Shown here in pieces: positions 35,670 to 44,806 of a DNA stretch of 64,000 nucleotides (position 1 is the first letter of the stretch; each line of letters opens with the position of its first letter). The notes under the pieces are model-generated. The model saw only the letters and a list, made by a program, of their open reading frames with translations. It was not told the DNA's origin and did not search any database. The translations under genes and the position numbers were made by a program. Origin of the DNA: Pedobacter nototheniae (GTDB lineage Bacteria > Bacteroidota > Bacteroidia > Sphingobacteriales > Sphingobacteriaceae); assembly GCF_004335085.1 (NCBI RefSeq), contig NZ_RQRS01000020.1:1-64000 (forward strand), written 5' to 3'.

Positions 35670-38483
35670 ATGAAGAAACTCTTACTATCACTATTTATTC
35701 TCTCTTTTTCTTTTTTCACATTTGCCCAAAAAACCAATACAGTTAAAGGTGTTGTCTTCGATAAGAAAACAAATGAAACCTTGATAGGGGCTACAGTAAC
35801 TTTAAAAAACGAAAGGAAAACCTACAAAATTTCGGTAAGTACAGGTTTTGATGGAAGTTACATTTTTAAAAATGTACCATCAGGCAAATACGAAGTTGAA
35901 GCCAAATTTATCTCTTATAAAGATGAAGATAAAGATTTTGAAATCAGCGGAGGCGAAACAAAAATTATTAATCTAAAGATAGAATCCAAAGATAATGCTT
36001 TAGATGAAGTTAAAATTGCAGGTAAAAGCGATGAAGGATCTGAGCGTAAATCACGCCAGATTGAAAGAAAATCTGATCAGATTTTAAATGCAGTTTCAGC
36101 AAAATCAATCGAATTATCACCCGATTTAACCATAGCCAATGTTACGCAAAGGGTTTCTGGTGTATCTATCGAAAGAAGTAATAACGGCGAAGGGCAATAT
36201 GCCATTATTCGTGGTATGGATAAACGTTATAACTATACCCTGGTAAATGGCGTTAAAATTCCAAGTCCAGATAATAAAAACCGTTATGTGCCTTTAGATA
36301 TTTTTCCTGCAGATATTGTAGATCGTATGGAGGTTTATAAATCCTTACTACCAAGCCAGGAAGGCGATGCAATTGGTGGCGGAATCAACCTCGTTTTAAA
36401 AGATGCACCTGATCGTTTTACCATCAGAGCAAATGCAGCTGCAGGATTAGCTGGTGCTTTCGGCTTAAATAATTTTACTGAATTTGATCATAGTCAAAGC
36501 GCTAAAAATTCTCCAAGAATAGCAAACGGAAGTAATTACGCAGCTCAAATTTCCGATTTCCCGAACGGACCACTTAACTATACAACAAAAAAATCTCCTG
36601 TATCATCCGTATTTGGATTAACCATTGGTGGAAGAAGTGCCGATAAGAAATTTGGTGTTTTAGGTGCTTTAAGTTATCAAAATACCTACCGCTCTACCAA
36701 TTCGATATTTTACGATACTGATGTAGATCGTTCAAGCAATGAACCTGCTTTAAAAAGTGTTCAAAATAGAAGATATAGCACCCAGCAGGAGCGTACTGCT
36801 GTGCATACTAAATTTGATTATAAATTTAATAGCGATAATAAATTAGACCTTACCGCATCTTACATGAATTTAGGGCAAAACGAATTTAGATTTGCCAGTG
36901 ATACAACCCTAAATCTTGGAAGAATTGGTAAAGGTACAGGCCGCGTAACAAATACTTACAGAAGTATTCGTACGGTACAAGAAATTTATAGCGCAAACTT
37001 ACACGGTGAACACAAATTTGGCGATCAGTTTAAAATGAACTGGTCTGCTGTTTATGCTAAAGCCACCGCCAACCAGCCCGATAGAACTAATTTAACCATT
37101 GTTACTGGTAGAACAGGTTCTTTAGATGCTAACGGAAATGTAATTAATGTGGTGCAGCAGCCTGCATTGTTTAACTCTACAGGATCGGCGCAGTCCAGAA
37201 TTTGGGCTAAAAACAGCGACGAAGACAAAGCGGGATACTTGAATTTTATCTACAGCCCTAAAATAGCAGGTAAGAAAGTAGAATTTAGCGTTGGTGGTAT
37301 GTACCGCGATAAAAGCAGAGATAGCCAATATGATGATTATTCGCTAACAACAGGAAATAATACTACGCAGATTTATAATGGCGATATCAGTAGAAATACT
37401 TTCGCTGTTCAATCTACAGGAGGTACACCAGGAAACCCGTTAAATTATAGTTTTAAAGAAAAGGTTGCAGCTGGATATGCTCAGTTCAAATTTGATATTG
37501 GCGATTTACAAACCATTGGTGGTGTACGCTACGAAAATACAGATCAAAGTTGGATATCAGCCGTTGATCCCAATCAAATTACTGGCGCTGTAGGTTCAAT
37601 TAAATACGGTGATTTATTACCTTCATTAAACTTTAAATATAAATTAAAGGATAATCAAAATTTACGTTTAACTTATTACTCCGCAATCAGCAGACCTGGT
37701 TTTTATGAGTTAATTCCACATTCTGAGTTAAATGAAGAATATACCGAAACAGGAAATCCTTTACTTAAACGTGCAACAGCTGATAATTATGATTTCAGAT
37801 ACGAATGGTTCCCGAAAGAATTAGATCAGTTGTTGGTAGGTGTTTTCTATAAAGACATTAAAAACCCGATAGAATATGCTTTGTATAACCAAGGGACATC
37901 TGTTTTTTATTCAGCAAATAATTTTGGAAATGCCCGTAACTACGGATTTGAGTTTGATGCGACCAAATACATCAATAAATTTGGTTTCAGAATAAACTAT
38001 ACTTACACAAACTCTAAAATTACCACTCCAAAAACAGTTTTATATCGTGATGCAGCAACAACATCTTTAACACAACGCACCGAAGAACAAAGCCGCCCAT
38101 TACAAGGTCAGTCCAACCATATCGGTAATTTATCTTTATTATTTAAAGACATTAAATCTGGCTTTGATGCTCAAATTGCAGCAGTTTACACAGGTGCACG
38201 CATTTATACGGTATCTCCTTATTTAAACAATGATATTTGGCAAAAAGCATCAATACAAATTGATTTATCTGCAGAACAAAGAATTGCTAAAAGGTTTTCA
38301 GTTTATATGAAAATCAACAATCTTTTAAATACGCCATCAGAATTGGAAATAAGAAGACCATATAACATTACCCCAGAAACTATTAACCAAAAAGTTGACG
38401 ACCAAGAAGTAGGTAAAAATGTATTTGTTCGCAAAGACCTTTATCAACAATTCTATTTACTTGGCTTGCGCTATAAATTATAA
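35670..38483 (+). CDS. TonB-dependent receptor, phosphate-locus type
   Basis: A 937-residue outer-membrane receptor. Signal peptide ending TFA-Q (about 20), carboxypeptidase-regulatory-like domain (NTVKGVVFDKKTNETLIGATVTL), then a linker with a Lys/Arg-rich stretch (GSERKSRQIERKSDQ) and a plug with SGVSIERSNNGEGQYAIIRG and VEVYKSLLP-type block (DRMEVYKSLLPSQEGDAIGGGINLV). The barrel ends QQFYLLGLRYKL. It is 109 bp after the MINPP-like gene with its own predicted Pho box, and 26 bp before a beta-helix lipoprotein. It likely imports a phosphorus-containing nutrient; inferred from context only. Confidence 0.88.
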   Translation: MKKLLLSLFILSFSFFTFAQKTNTVKGVVFDKKTNETLIGATVTLKNERKTYKISVSTGFDGSYIFKNVPSGKYEVEAKFISYKDEDKDFEISGGETKIINLKIESKDNALDEVKIAGKSDEGSERKSRQIERKSDQILNAVSAKSIELSPDLTIANVTQRVSGVSIERSNNGEGQYAIIRGMDKRYNYTLVNGVKIPSPDNKNRYVPLDIFPADIVDRMEVYKSLLPSQEGDAIGGGINLVLKDAPDRFTIRANAAAGLAGAFGLNNFTEFDHSQSAKNSPRIANGSNYAAQISDFPNGPLNYTTKKSPVSSVFGLTIGGRSADKKFGVLGALSYQNTYRSTNSIFYDTDVDRSSNEPALKSVQNRRYSTQQERTAVHTKFDYKFNSDNKLDLTASYMNLGQNEFRFASDTTLNLGRIGKGTGRVTNTYRSIRTVQEIYSANLHGEHKFGDQFKMNWSAVYAKATANQPDRTNLTIVTGRTGSLDANGNVINVVQQPALFNSTGSAQSRIWAKNSDEDKAGYLNFIYSPKIAGKKVEFSVGGMYRDKSRDSQYDDYSLTTGNNTTQIYNGDISRNTFAVQSTGGTPGNPLNYSFKEKVAAGYAQFKFDIGDLQTIGGVRYENTDQSWISAVDPNQITGAVGSIKYGDLLPSLNFKYKLKDNQNLRLTYYSAISRPGFYELIPHSELNEEYTETGNPLLKRATADNYDFRYEWFPKELDQLLVGVFYKDIKNPIEYALYNQGTSVFYSANNFGNARNYGFEFDATKYINKFGFRINYTYTNSKITTPKTVLYRDAATTSLTQRTEEQSRPLQGQSNHIGNLSLLFKDIKSGFDAQIAAVYTGARIYTVSPYLNNDIWQKASIQIDLSAEQRIAKRFSVYMKINNLLNTPSELEIRRPYNITPETINQKVDDQEVGKNVFVRKDLYQQFYLLGLRYKL

Positions 38484-38509
38484 TCACCAATAAAAAGCAA
38501 AAAGATATT

Positions 38510-39898
38510 ATGAAGAATTTATTCAAAACATTTTTACTTGTTGGTTTAGTCATCAGTCTTGCTGCCTGCCATAAAGATGAAGTTTTAAAACTATCAGTAC
38601 CCGTAATTCAATCGGGCGCATTAATTACTTCAGAGAATTTACCAGGCGGTAGCATTAAAGGAACTATGCAAAGTGGTAAAACTTACTATTTTGATAAGGA
38701 TATTATTGTAAATGATGGCGATACACTTTTAATGCAAAGTGGCGTTACTTTAATTGCCCTCGGCGATGGATCAAAAGGTAAAGCCCCACAAATAACTGTA
38801 AACGGTACTTTTATTAGTTTAGGAACTAAAGAAAAGCCAAACTATATTACCGTTCAAAACGCAGCAACTTATCGTACTGAAGCTTCCACAGGTAAATATG
38901 ATAACATATTTAAGGGAAGTTGGGGAGGAATTTTAGCTGTTCCTGCACCAATAACAGCAGAAAAGCCAAACCCAAAAGGTGGTGATTTAATTATAAAATG
39001 GACACATATAGAATTTGCAGGCGCAGCTTCTTACGGTAACGATCAATCTATTTATAAAGATGGAGATGCTCGTTATGCAATTTACTTCGGCAACATTACC
39101 AAGGATTTTATTTTGGAGGATAGCTGGGTTTTTGGAACAGCAGATGATGGTATTAGAACTGTTGGTGGTAAAATTGCCATTATGCGTAATACTTTTGAGC
39201 TTTGTGGTAAGGCGGGTGGTGAGTGTTTCAATATGAAAAGTGGTACCGTTGGCGATTTAGGTTACAACATGCTTATTGGTTCTGCTACAAATGCTTTAAA
39301 AGCGTCTAATTCGGGTGGCACAACCGTTCAATGTAATGTAAATATGTACAACAACACCATGGTTAATTGTGGCTTTCGCCAAACTAAAACTGGCCGTGGT
39401 GGATCAATAAACTATGAGCAAGGCGCAAGAGGATTAATCTATAATAACCTGATTGCAAACTGCCGTTTCGGTTTAAGAATTACTACTGATGCGGATAGGA
39501 CCAACATTAAATACAATAACCAATTTTATTACGGAAGCACTACAGGTATTTTGGCTCAATTTTTAGCCACGGATGGAGCTGCTACAGCGCAAAGTGCAGA
39601 TATTAAAAGCGCTAGTGCAAAAGATAAAAATCCATTATTTTTCAGCTATAATTTAGAGCAATTTGATTATGCAGCTAATCCTGGCCCAATTAGTGCCTCG
39701 GCGCAGCCAGCTTACCTGCTAACAATTGGTACATCTAATTTTAGTTTACAAACAGGTTCACCAATAAAAGGTAAAGGTAAAACAGATTTTGCGCCTTTAG
39801 CAGTGGTTAAAACAACGGGTAACTTTGGAGCAACAATTACCCAACCTGGAGCAGATTTAGGTGCTTTTCAAGCAGATGGAAGCGGTAACCAGCATTAG
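38510..39898 (+). CDS. Right-handed beta-helix surface lipoprotein
   Basis: A 462-residue lipoprotein with lipobox LAAC (Cys20). Parallel beta-helix repeats occupy about 60-360 (IIVNDGDTLLMQSGVTLIAL, NTFELCGKAGGECFNMKSG, NNTMVNCGFRQ, YNNLIANCRFGLRI). No lyase catalytic pair like that of PL6 is visible. It is paired with the TonB receptor (26-bp gap), as SusD-like or helper lipoproteins are, so it may capture substrate for it. A terminator follows. Exact function unknown. Confidence 0.78.
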   Translation: MKNLFKTFLLVGLVISLAACHKDEVLKLSVPVIQSGALITSENLPGGSIKGTMQSGKTYYFDKDIIVNDGDTLLMQSGVTLIALGDGSKGKAPQITVNGTFISLGTKEKPNYITVQNAATYRTEASTGKYDNIFKGSWGGILAVPAPITAEKPNPKGGDLIIKWTHIEFAGAASYGNDQSIYKDGDARYAIYFGNITKDFILEDSWVFGTADDGIRTVGGKIAIMRNTFELCGKAGGECFNMKSGTVGDLGYNMLIGSATNALKASNSGGTTVQCNVNMYNNTMVNCGFRQTKTGRGGSINYEQGARGLIYNNLIANCRFGLRITTDADRTNIKYNNQFYYGSTTGILAQFLATDGAATAQSADIKSASAKDKNPLFFSYNLEQFDYAANPGPISASAQPAYLLTIGTSNFSLQTGSPIKGKGKTDFAPLAVVKTTGNFGATITQPGADLGAFQADGSGNQH

Positions 39899-39916
39899 TA
39901 ACCAATAAAATTTAAG

Positions 39917-39949
39917 AAGGTCAGCAATTATTTTGCTGACCTTTTTTTA
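39917..39949 (+). terminator. Rho-independent terminator
   Basis: AAGGTCAGCAA (39917-39927) pairs with TTGCTGACCTT (39933-39943) over a 5-base loop, followed by T. It ends the receptor-lipoprotein unit. Confidence 0.88.
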
Positions 39950-39982
39950 TGCCAAAAACCAAGAGTAGTCAATAAATAAACT

Positions 39983-41728
39983 TTACAACCTTCGTTCACC
40001 TATTTGCTGGCGCCACATTGAGTAGTATAAGCCTTGCTGTTTCAGCAATTCATCATGAGAACCAGTTTCGGATATTTTACCTTTCTCCAATACATAAATA
40101 GTATCCGCATGCATAATAGTCGAAAGTCTATGCGCAATTAAAATGGTCATTTGTTCTCTTCTATATGAAATTTCGCGTATGGTGCCTGTAATTTCCTCTT
40201 CCGTTAACGAATCTAATGCAGAAGTTGCCTCATCAAAAATAAGTAAGCGTGGCTTCCGTAAGAGTGCTCTGGCGATAGAAAGTCTTTGTTTTTCACCACC
40301 AGATAATTTCATTCCGTTTTCACCCAATATGGTATTTATTCCGTGAGATGCCTTGGCGATTAAAGCCGTTGCAGATGCTTTTCTTAAAGCTTCATTAATT
40401 TCTTCATCCGTAGCTGTAGGATTTACAAAAAGCATATTCTCTTTAATCGTACCCGCATATAATTGCGTATCCTGTGTTACAAAGCCAATCTGTCGGCGTA
40501 ATGGATTATATCTGATTTTGACGGAACTAACATCATTAAAGTAAATTTCGCCGCTAACAGGAACATATAAGCCCACCAGCAACTTAACCAAAGTAGATTT
40601 TCCTGATCCTGATGGGCCTACAAAAGCAACAGTTTGCCCTGTTTTAATATCAAATGAAATATTATCGATCGCATTGTAGCCAGCGGTTTGATGCCTGAAA
40701 ACTACTTGATTAAATTTTAAATCTTCTAGTTTACCTGTTTCAACAGAATTTTCTGGTCGTTGCTCAATAGGTTTATTCATTAATCTATCGAAATTATTTA
40801 ACGATGCATCCGCTTCCCGGTACAAAATAATCATATTGCCTAAATCCTGAAGCGGCGTAAATATAGCGGTTGATATAAATTGCATAGCAATCAATTCGCC
40901 AGTGCTTAAAACCTTTCTAAAAATTAACCAAAGCAGAATAAATAATACCGATTGCTTAAGTAAACTAAGCATGTTTCCTTGAAGGAAGGAAAGCGTACTT
41001 ACTTTTTTAGCTTTCAGCATTTCCAAATCAAATATTTTTAAAGTCTGTTTATTTAGTCTTCTGATTTCAGAAAAAGTTAAGCCCAAACTTTTAACCAGTT
41101 CAATATTTCGCAAGCTTTCAGTAATTACACCAGCTTGAGCATCTGCTTGTCTATTTATTGAACGTTGAATGGCTTTAATTTTTTTGGAAACAAGACCAGT
41201 AAGAGAGCCTAATAATAAAACGCCAACAAAGAAAACAGGTACTAAAAGCCAGTTTTTATTTAAGCTATACCAAAGTAGGAAGCTTACTCCAACCAGCGAA
41301 GAAAATAAAACATTGATAAATGAATTAATAAAGCGTTCTGCATCGGTTTTTACCTTTTGGAGCACCGCCAAGGTTGTTCCGCTTCTGCTTTCTTCAAACT
41401 CCTGAAAAGATAACCTTAAGGTCTGCTTTAACCCGTCGTTAAAAATATTCATGCCAAATTTGGCAACCGCTTTTCTGGTGATATACTCTTGAAATGATTT
41501 AAACAATTTGGCTAAAATTGCTATACCTAAAGCTAAAAGAAGCCAGGAAACTACTTCTCGAAGAAGTCCGCTTTCACTTAAATTATTTTTATTCGTTGCG
41601 TATTGGTCGATAATTTTTCCAAAAATTACTGGATCCAATAAATTGAGCAACTGTGAAGCAGCGGCGAGCAATAAGGATAAAAAAATTAAAACGCGATGAG
41701 GCTGAAGGTACTTCCACAATATTTTCAT
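39983..41728 (-). CDS. ABC exporter half-transporter (MsbA-like)
   Basis: A 581-residue fused permease-ATPase. Six membrane helices lie in about 1-310. The ATPase has Walker A GPSGSGKST, signature LSGGEKQRLS, Walker B LLIFDEATSALD and the switch histidine in LIAHRLST. Half-transporters of this kind work as dimers exporting lipids, peptides or drugs; the substrate is unknown. It is single on the minus strand and converges with the lipoprotein gene at a terminator. ATG start. Confidence 0.93.
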   Translation of the reverse strand: MKILWKYLQPHRVLIFLSLLLAAASQLLNLLDPVIFGKIIDQYATNKNNLSESGLLREVVSWLLLALGIAILAKLFKSFQEYITRKAVAKFGMNIFNDGLKQTLRLSFQEFEESRSGTTLAVLQKVKTDAERFINSFINVLFSSLVGVSFLLWYSLNKNWLLVPVFFVGVLLLGSLTGLVSKKIKAIQRSINRQADAQAGVITESLRNIELVKSLGLTFSEIRRLNKQTLKIFDLEMLKAKKVSTLSFLQGNMLSLLKQSVLFILLWLIFRKVLSTGELIAMQFISTAIFTPLQDLGNMIILYREADASLNNFDRLMNKPIEQRPENSVETGKLEDLKFNQVVFRHQTAGYNAIDNISFDIKTGQTVAFVGPSGSGKSTLVKLLVGLYVPVSGEIYFNDVSSVKIRYNPLRRQIGFVTQDTQLYAGTIKENMLFVNPTATDEEINEALRKASATALIAKASHGINTILGENGMKLSGGEKQRLSIARALLRKPRLLIFDEATSALDSLTEEEITGTIREISYRREQMTILIAHRLSTIMHADTIYVLEKGKISETGSHDELLKQQGLYYSMWRQQIGERRL

Positions 41729-41785
41729 TAAGATGGGCTATTTTTAAAGATAGGAAAATTAAAGGGAAGGGCTTTGAAAAGCCGA

Positions 41786-42541
41786 TCAGGAAATCTGTGC
41801 TAAATATAACCTGGTTTCGTATTCCATTTTTACCTGTCCGTTTTGTTCATGTTTATCAAATAACGCTTCCAATTCCTCAATCATCGGGTCATAATCCGGA
41901 TGACCGATTAAAGGAACCGTTGAAAAAGATAACAGATAACCTTTTAAAGATGTTTTATCTAAAGTTTGACTATGGTAAAGATTTTGAATGGTAAGTTCGT
42001 GTGGCTCAAAAAATGCTTTAATATTTTCCAAATTGGCACGGTGAGGATGAACAACATCAGGTGCATATTTATCCTTTAACGATTGATATTCCTTTAGGAA
42101 ATCCGTTCTATCTTGCAAAATATTCCAAATTAAAAGTGCATATGCACCTGGTTTTGCAATACGATCAAATTCCTTTTTGACTTTTGAAATTTCAAACCAA
42201 TGGAAAGATTGTGCCGCGGTAATCAAATCTATACTTTGATTATCCAGTCCAGTATCTTCGGCTGTTCCATCGATGCTGTTAAAATTATCATAATGGCCCA
42301 ATCTATTTTCTGCATGTGCACGCATATCTTCATTCGGCTCAATGGCTTTTAAAGAGTAGCCATGTTTTAGTAGTAAGGCAGAAAATATACCCGTACCTGA
42401 TCCTATATCCGCAATTTTAGACTCTTTATTTAAACCTATAGTTTGTTCCAAATACGTTACAACAGCTTCAGGATATGAAGGACGATATTTTTGATAATCG
42501 TTTGAACGTTTAGAAAATCTGGTGGTCGAGGACAAATTCAT
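41786..42541 (-). CDS. Class I SAM-dependent methyltransferase
   Basis: A 251-residue methyltransferase. The SAM-binding motif I is IADIGSGTGIFSALLL (about 43-58), followed by motif II with an acidic end (KAIEPNEDM) and ITAAQSFHWF, as in methyltransferase type 11. N-terminal FSKRSNDYQKYRPSYP is common in trans-aconitate/ubiquinone-type family members. The substrate cannot be told. It lies 57 bp from the ABC gene, possibly in the same transcript. Confidence 0.88.
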   Translation of the reverse strand: MNLSSTTRFSKRSNDYQKYRPSYPEAVVTYLEQTIGLNKESKIADIGSGTGIFSALLLKHGYSLKAIEPNEDMRAHAENRLGHYDNFNSIDGTAEDTGLDNQSIDLITAAQSFHWFEISKVKKEFDRIAKPGAYALLIWNILQDRTDFLKEYQSLKDKYAPDVVHPHRANLENIKAFFEPHELTIQNLYHSQTLDKTSLKGYLLSFSTVPLIGHPDYDPMIEELEALFDKHEQNGQVKMEYETRLYLAQIS

Positions 42542-42658
42542 GATCTAAAATGAGCTTTGGTAAACCACAAGTTTAACCATAAAAGTTTCACAAAAGTTTT
42601 TCGTAACCCTAATTTTATATTCTTGTTACATATTCTTTACATAAAGCCGTTACTAAGC

Positions 42659-43324
42659 TTAAGTGGCAGGTTTTGAAACACTATTGGACAAATAAGCTGC
42701 TTTATTTTTAAAATAGAAATAACAAAGTGGAAATAAACATATTAAACCAAGTAAAAACCCACCTAAAGTATCAGTAAACCAATGTGCACCCAAATATATA
42801 CGTGAAATTGAAATACTAATGATTAAAAACGCCGAAATATAAGTTAAAACCAGTCGTGTAACCTTCGGAATATCCTTTAAAGTATTCATTAAAATAATTA
42901 AGAAACCAAAAAACAATACGTATGAAAGTACGTGCCCACTTGGGTAACTTTGAAAACGGAATACTTCAACCAATCTAACATTAAATCCAGTAGGGCGAGG
43001 GCGGTTAATGATACGCTTTATGCCTAAAATTATTAAGCCAGAAAACATAACCAATGCAATATATAGTGCTTCTCTTTTATAATTCTTAAAGTAAAAAATA
43101 GCTGCTACAATTAAAACGCAAATTAATGAAAAAGGGATTTCGCCAAAAATACTGATAGCAAGCATGATTTTATCCAACGCTTCCGAATGGTATTTCTGAA
43201 TTAATAAGGAAACATCAATGTCAAATTTTAAAATGGGATGGTGAGCAACGAATATGCTTAGGGCAATAAAAGCAATAACAAGCAGAATAAATATGGCTAC
43301 TAAAGCATTCCTTTTTGGTAACAT
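42659..43324 (-). CDS. PAP2-family membrane phosphatase
   Basis: A 221-residue integral membrane phosphatase, taking ATG 43324 (MLPKRNALVA). A TTG reading from 43360 adds 12 residues. The acid-phosphatase signature is complete: KRIINRPRP, PSGH (in SYPSGHVLSY) and SRIYLGAHWFTD. Five or six membrane helices surround these. It probably dephosphorylates a lipid such as phosphatidate, phosphatidylglycerophosphate or undecaprenyl pyrophosphate. Single gene. Confidence 0.92.
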   Translation of the reverse strand: MLPKRNALVAIFILLVIAFIALSIFVAHHPILKFDIDVSLLIQKYHSEALDKIMLAISIFGEIPFSLICVLIVAAIFYFKNYKREALYIALVMFSGLIILGIKRIINRPRPTGFNVRLVEVFRFQSYPSGHVLSYVLFFGFLIILMNTLKDIPKVTRLVLTYISAFLIISISISRIYLGAHWFTDTLGGFLLGLICLFPLCYFYFKNKAAYLSNSVSKPAT

Positions 43325-43471
43325 AGGTGTAAATATTTGATGGAAGATAGAAAAGTCCAAATCTAAAAATTTTCTAACTGTTTAAATATTTAATCTTAAA
43401 TACATAAACATTGTGTTTGATAACGTATAAGGTGTTATCCGTCAAGGATTTTAGGTCATTTGTCCAAAGTG

Positions 43472-43504
43472 TTTGGTAATATATACTAAAAATATAGACT
43501 TTTG
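43472..43504 (+). promoter_or_regulatory. Probable promoter of the cold-shock gene
   Basis: TTTG (43472-43475) and GACTTTTG (43497-43504, one mismatch to TAnnTTTG) are 21 bp apart. This puts the likely transcription start after ATG 43507 and supports ATG 43540 as the true start. Confidence 0.4.
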
Positions 43505-43539
43505 TAATGAAAACGCTTATCTCCCTAAAAAACGAAATC

Positions 43540-43752
43540 ATGCCTATTGGAATTGTAAAATGGTACGACTCAAACAGAGGATTTGGGTTTATAAGCACAG
43601 AAGATGAAGAAGAAGTAATCTTTGCTGATAGTGAAAAAATAATAGATGGAGCGCCTGAAGAATTAAAGGAAGGGATATACGTAGATTATCAAATTTCTTG
43701 CACCGAAAACGGGAGACAGGCCATTAATATTAAGATTTTGTTTGCCAACTAA
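43540..43752 (+). CDS. Cold-shock-domain protein
   Basis: A 70-residue cold-shock domain. RNP1 is intact (NRGFGFIS) after the usual GIVKWYDS; RNP2 is altered (VIFADS instead of VFVHFS), so RNA binding may be weaker or different. The chain is slightly acidic. ATG 43540 is chosen over 43507 because it gives the typical N-terminus and because of the promoter position. A terminator overlaps the stop. Confidence 0.9.
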   Translation: MPIGIVKWYDSNRGFGFISTEDEEEVIFADSEKIIDGAPEELKEGIYVDYQISCTENGRQAINIKILFAN

Positions 43753-43777
43753 CTCATCAATTCTGATGAGTTTTTTT
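43751..43777 (+). terminator. Rho-independent terminator
   Basis: AACTCATCA (43751-43759) pairs with TGATGAGTT (43764-43772), loop 4, then a T-run. It starts in the stop codon of the cold-shock gene. Confidence 0.85.
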
Positions 43778-44203
43778 GTTTTATTTGTGATCTATATAAT
43801 CCCGTAAAGCCACAAAAAGCTGGATATGTTTAAAATATTCGTCACGGAATTATATCCATCTATCAAGGATTATATGTAATCGGTATAAAGGATTAGTAGA
43901 TTTCAAAAGGAATTATAATCTTTCGCTCGGATAATAAGGATATCTAAGCCTTGGACAGTTGGTAGGGTTCCATCTCCTGCCAACTAACCAGGCTAAATTT
44001 TAACTCAATCTCCATTTTTAACAATATACCTTTTAGAGGAACATTCCCTTAAATTTAAGGCTCTCTCCAACCAAAAACTGCCCACCTTAATAAGGTTGGG
44101 CAGATATGGTTATTAAATTTTAACTCTAAATCTTTAAAAAACCGAAAAAATTCCTGTACTAATTGAAAAGGATTTTTGACAAAAAAAAAGGAATTGAATT
44201 ATT
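43778..44203. other. Non-coding stretch with several inverted repeats
   Basis: No gene is seen. It has AGTTGGTAG/CTGCCAACT (43957-43985), the 14-bp perfect palindrome CCTTAAATTTAAGG (44047-44060), and a hairpin at 44078-44103. A small RNA is possible but unproven. Confidence 0.5.
44073..44103 (-). terminator. Rho-independent terminator on the minus strand
   Basis: On the minus strand CTGCCCAACCTT pairs with AAGGTGGGCAG (one bulge), followed by five T. It could end the gene at 44204-44554, about 100 bp downstream of its stop. Confidence 0.65.
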
Positions 44204-44554
44204 CTATTTTACTACAATTTGTTTAGGCTCGGTAACCACAATTTGAGCTTTGCCTTTAAATTCGGTAACAACACCAGTTACACAAATATTATTACCTAAA
44301 TACATGCTTGCAGGCTCTGAAGGAAATTTACTTTGGTCTTCTTTATTTATTACAATTGTAATTAACTCTTTCGGAAAAGCGCCGCCAAGATTAATTAAAT
44401 TTACTTTATCTAAGGCTTTAGTGCTATAAACAGAATCGCAGATGGTTACTGTTTTCCCAATATATTGAGCTGCATCCTTTGATAAAATTAAAGTTTGCCC
44501 TTTTGCAAAATACGATACAGAGACTATAAATAATAAAAGAGATAACTTTTTCAT
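44204..44554 (-). CDS. Small exported OB-fold-like protein
   Basis: A 116-residue protein taking ATG 44554 (MKKLSLLLFIVSVSYFAKGQ), which gives a perfect signal peptide; an upstream ATG would add 42 residues without one. The mature part has the beta pattern of an OB fold (IGKTVTICDSVYST, NNICVTGVVTEFKGKAQIVV), seen in small secreted nucleic-acid-binding-like proteins. No catalytic residues. The role is unknown. Confidence 0.7.
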   Translation of the reverse strand: MKKLSLLLFIVSVSYFAKGQTLILSKDAAQYIGKTVTICDSVYSTKALDKVNLINLGGAFPKELITIVINKEDQSKFPSEPASMYLGNNICVTGVVTEFKGKAQIVVTEPKQIVVK

Positions 44555-44806
44555 AAAGATGGGATGAATGTACGTGTGTGCAAACGAATATACCGATAGA
44601 TTAGATTTTATAGATGTATTAATTTGCACTACAAAAGTATAAAGCAATTTAATATAAAACAAGCTATTGTTGGTAAGCACATAAATATTACAAAATATTA
44701 ATTTTAATGAGGTGATTTTGTCGATTTTAAATTAATTTTAGGAAAGGATAATAATAATGATACTCTAATATATCATTAAAAGATTCTCAACTAACCAAAT
44801 TTTACA

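Noticed and set aside
43507..43539. Eleven extra residues at the start of the cold-shock protein
   Set aside because: The predicted -7 box ends at 43504, so this ATG would be at or before the transcription start; cold-shock domains begin right at GIVKWY-type sequence.
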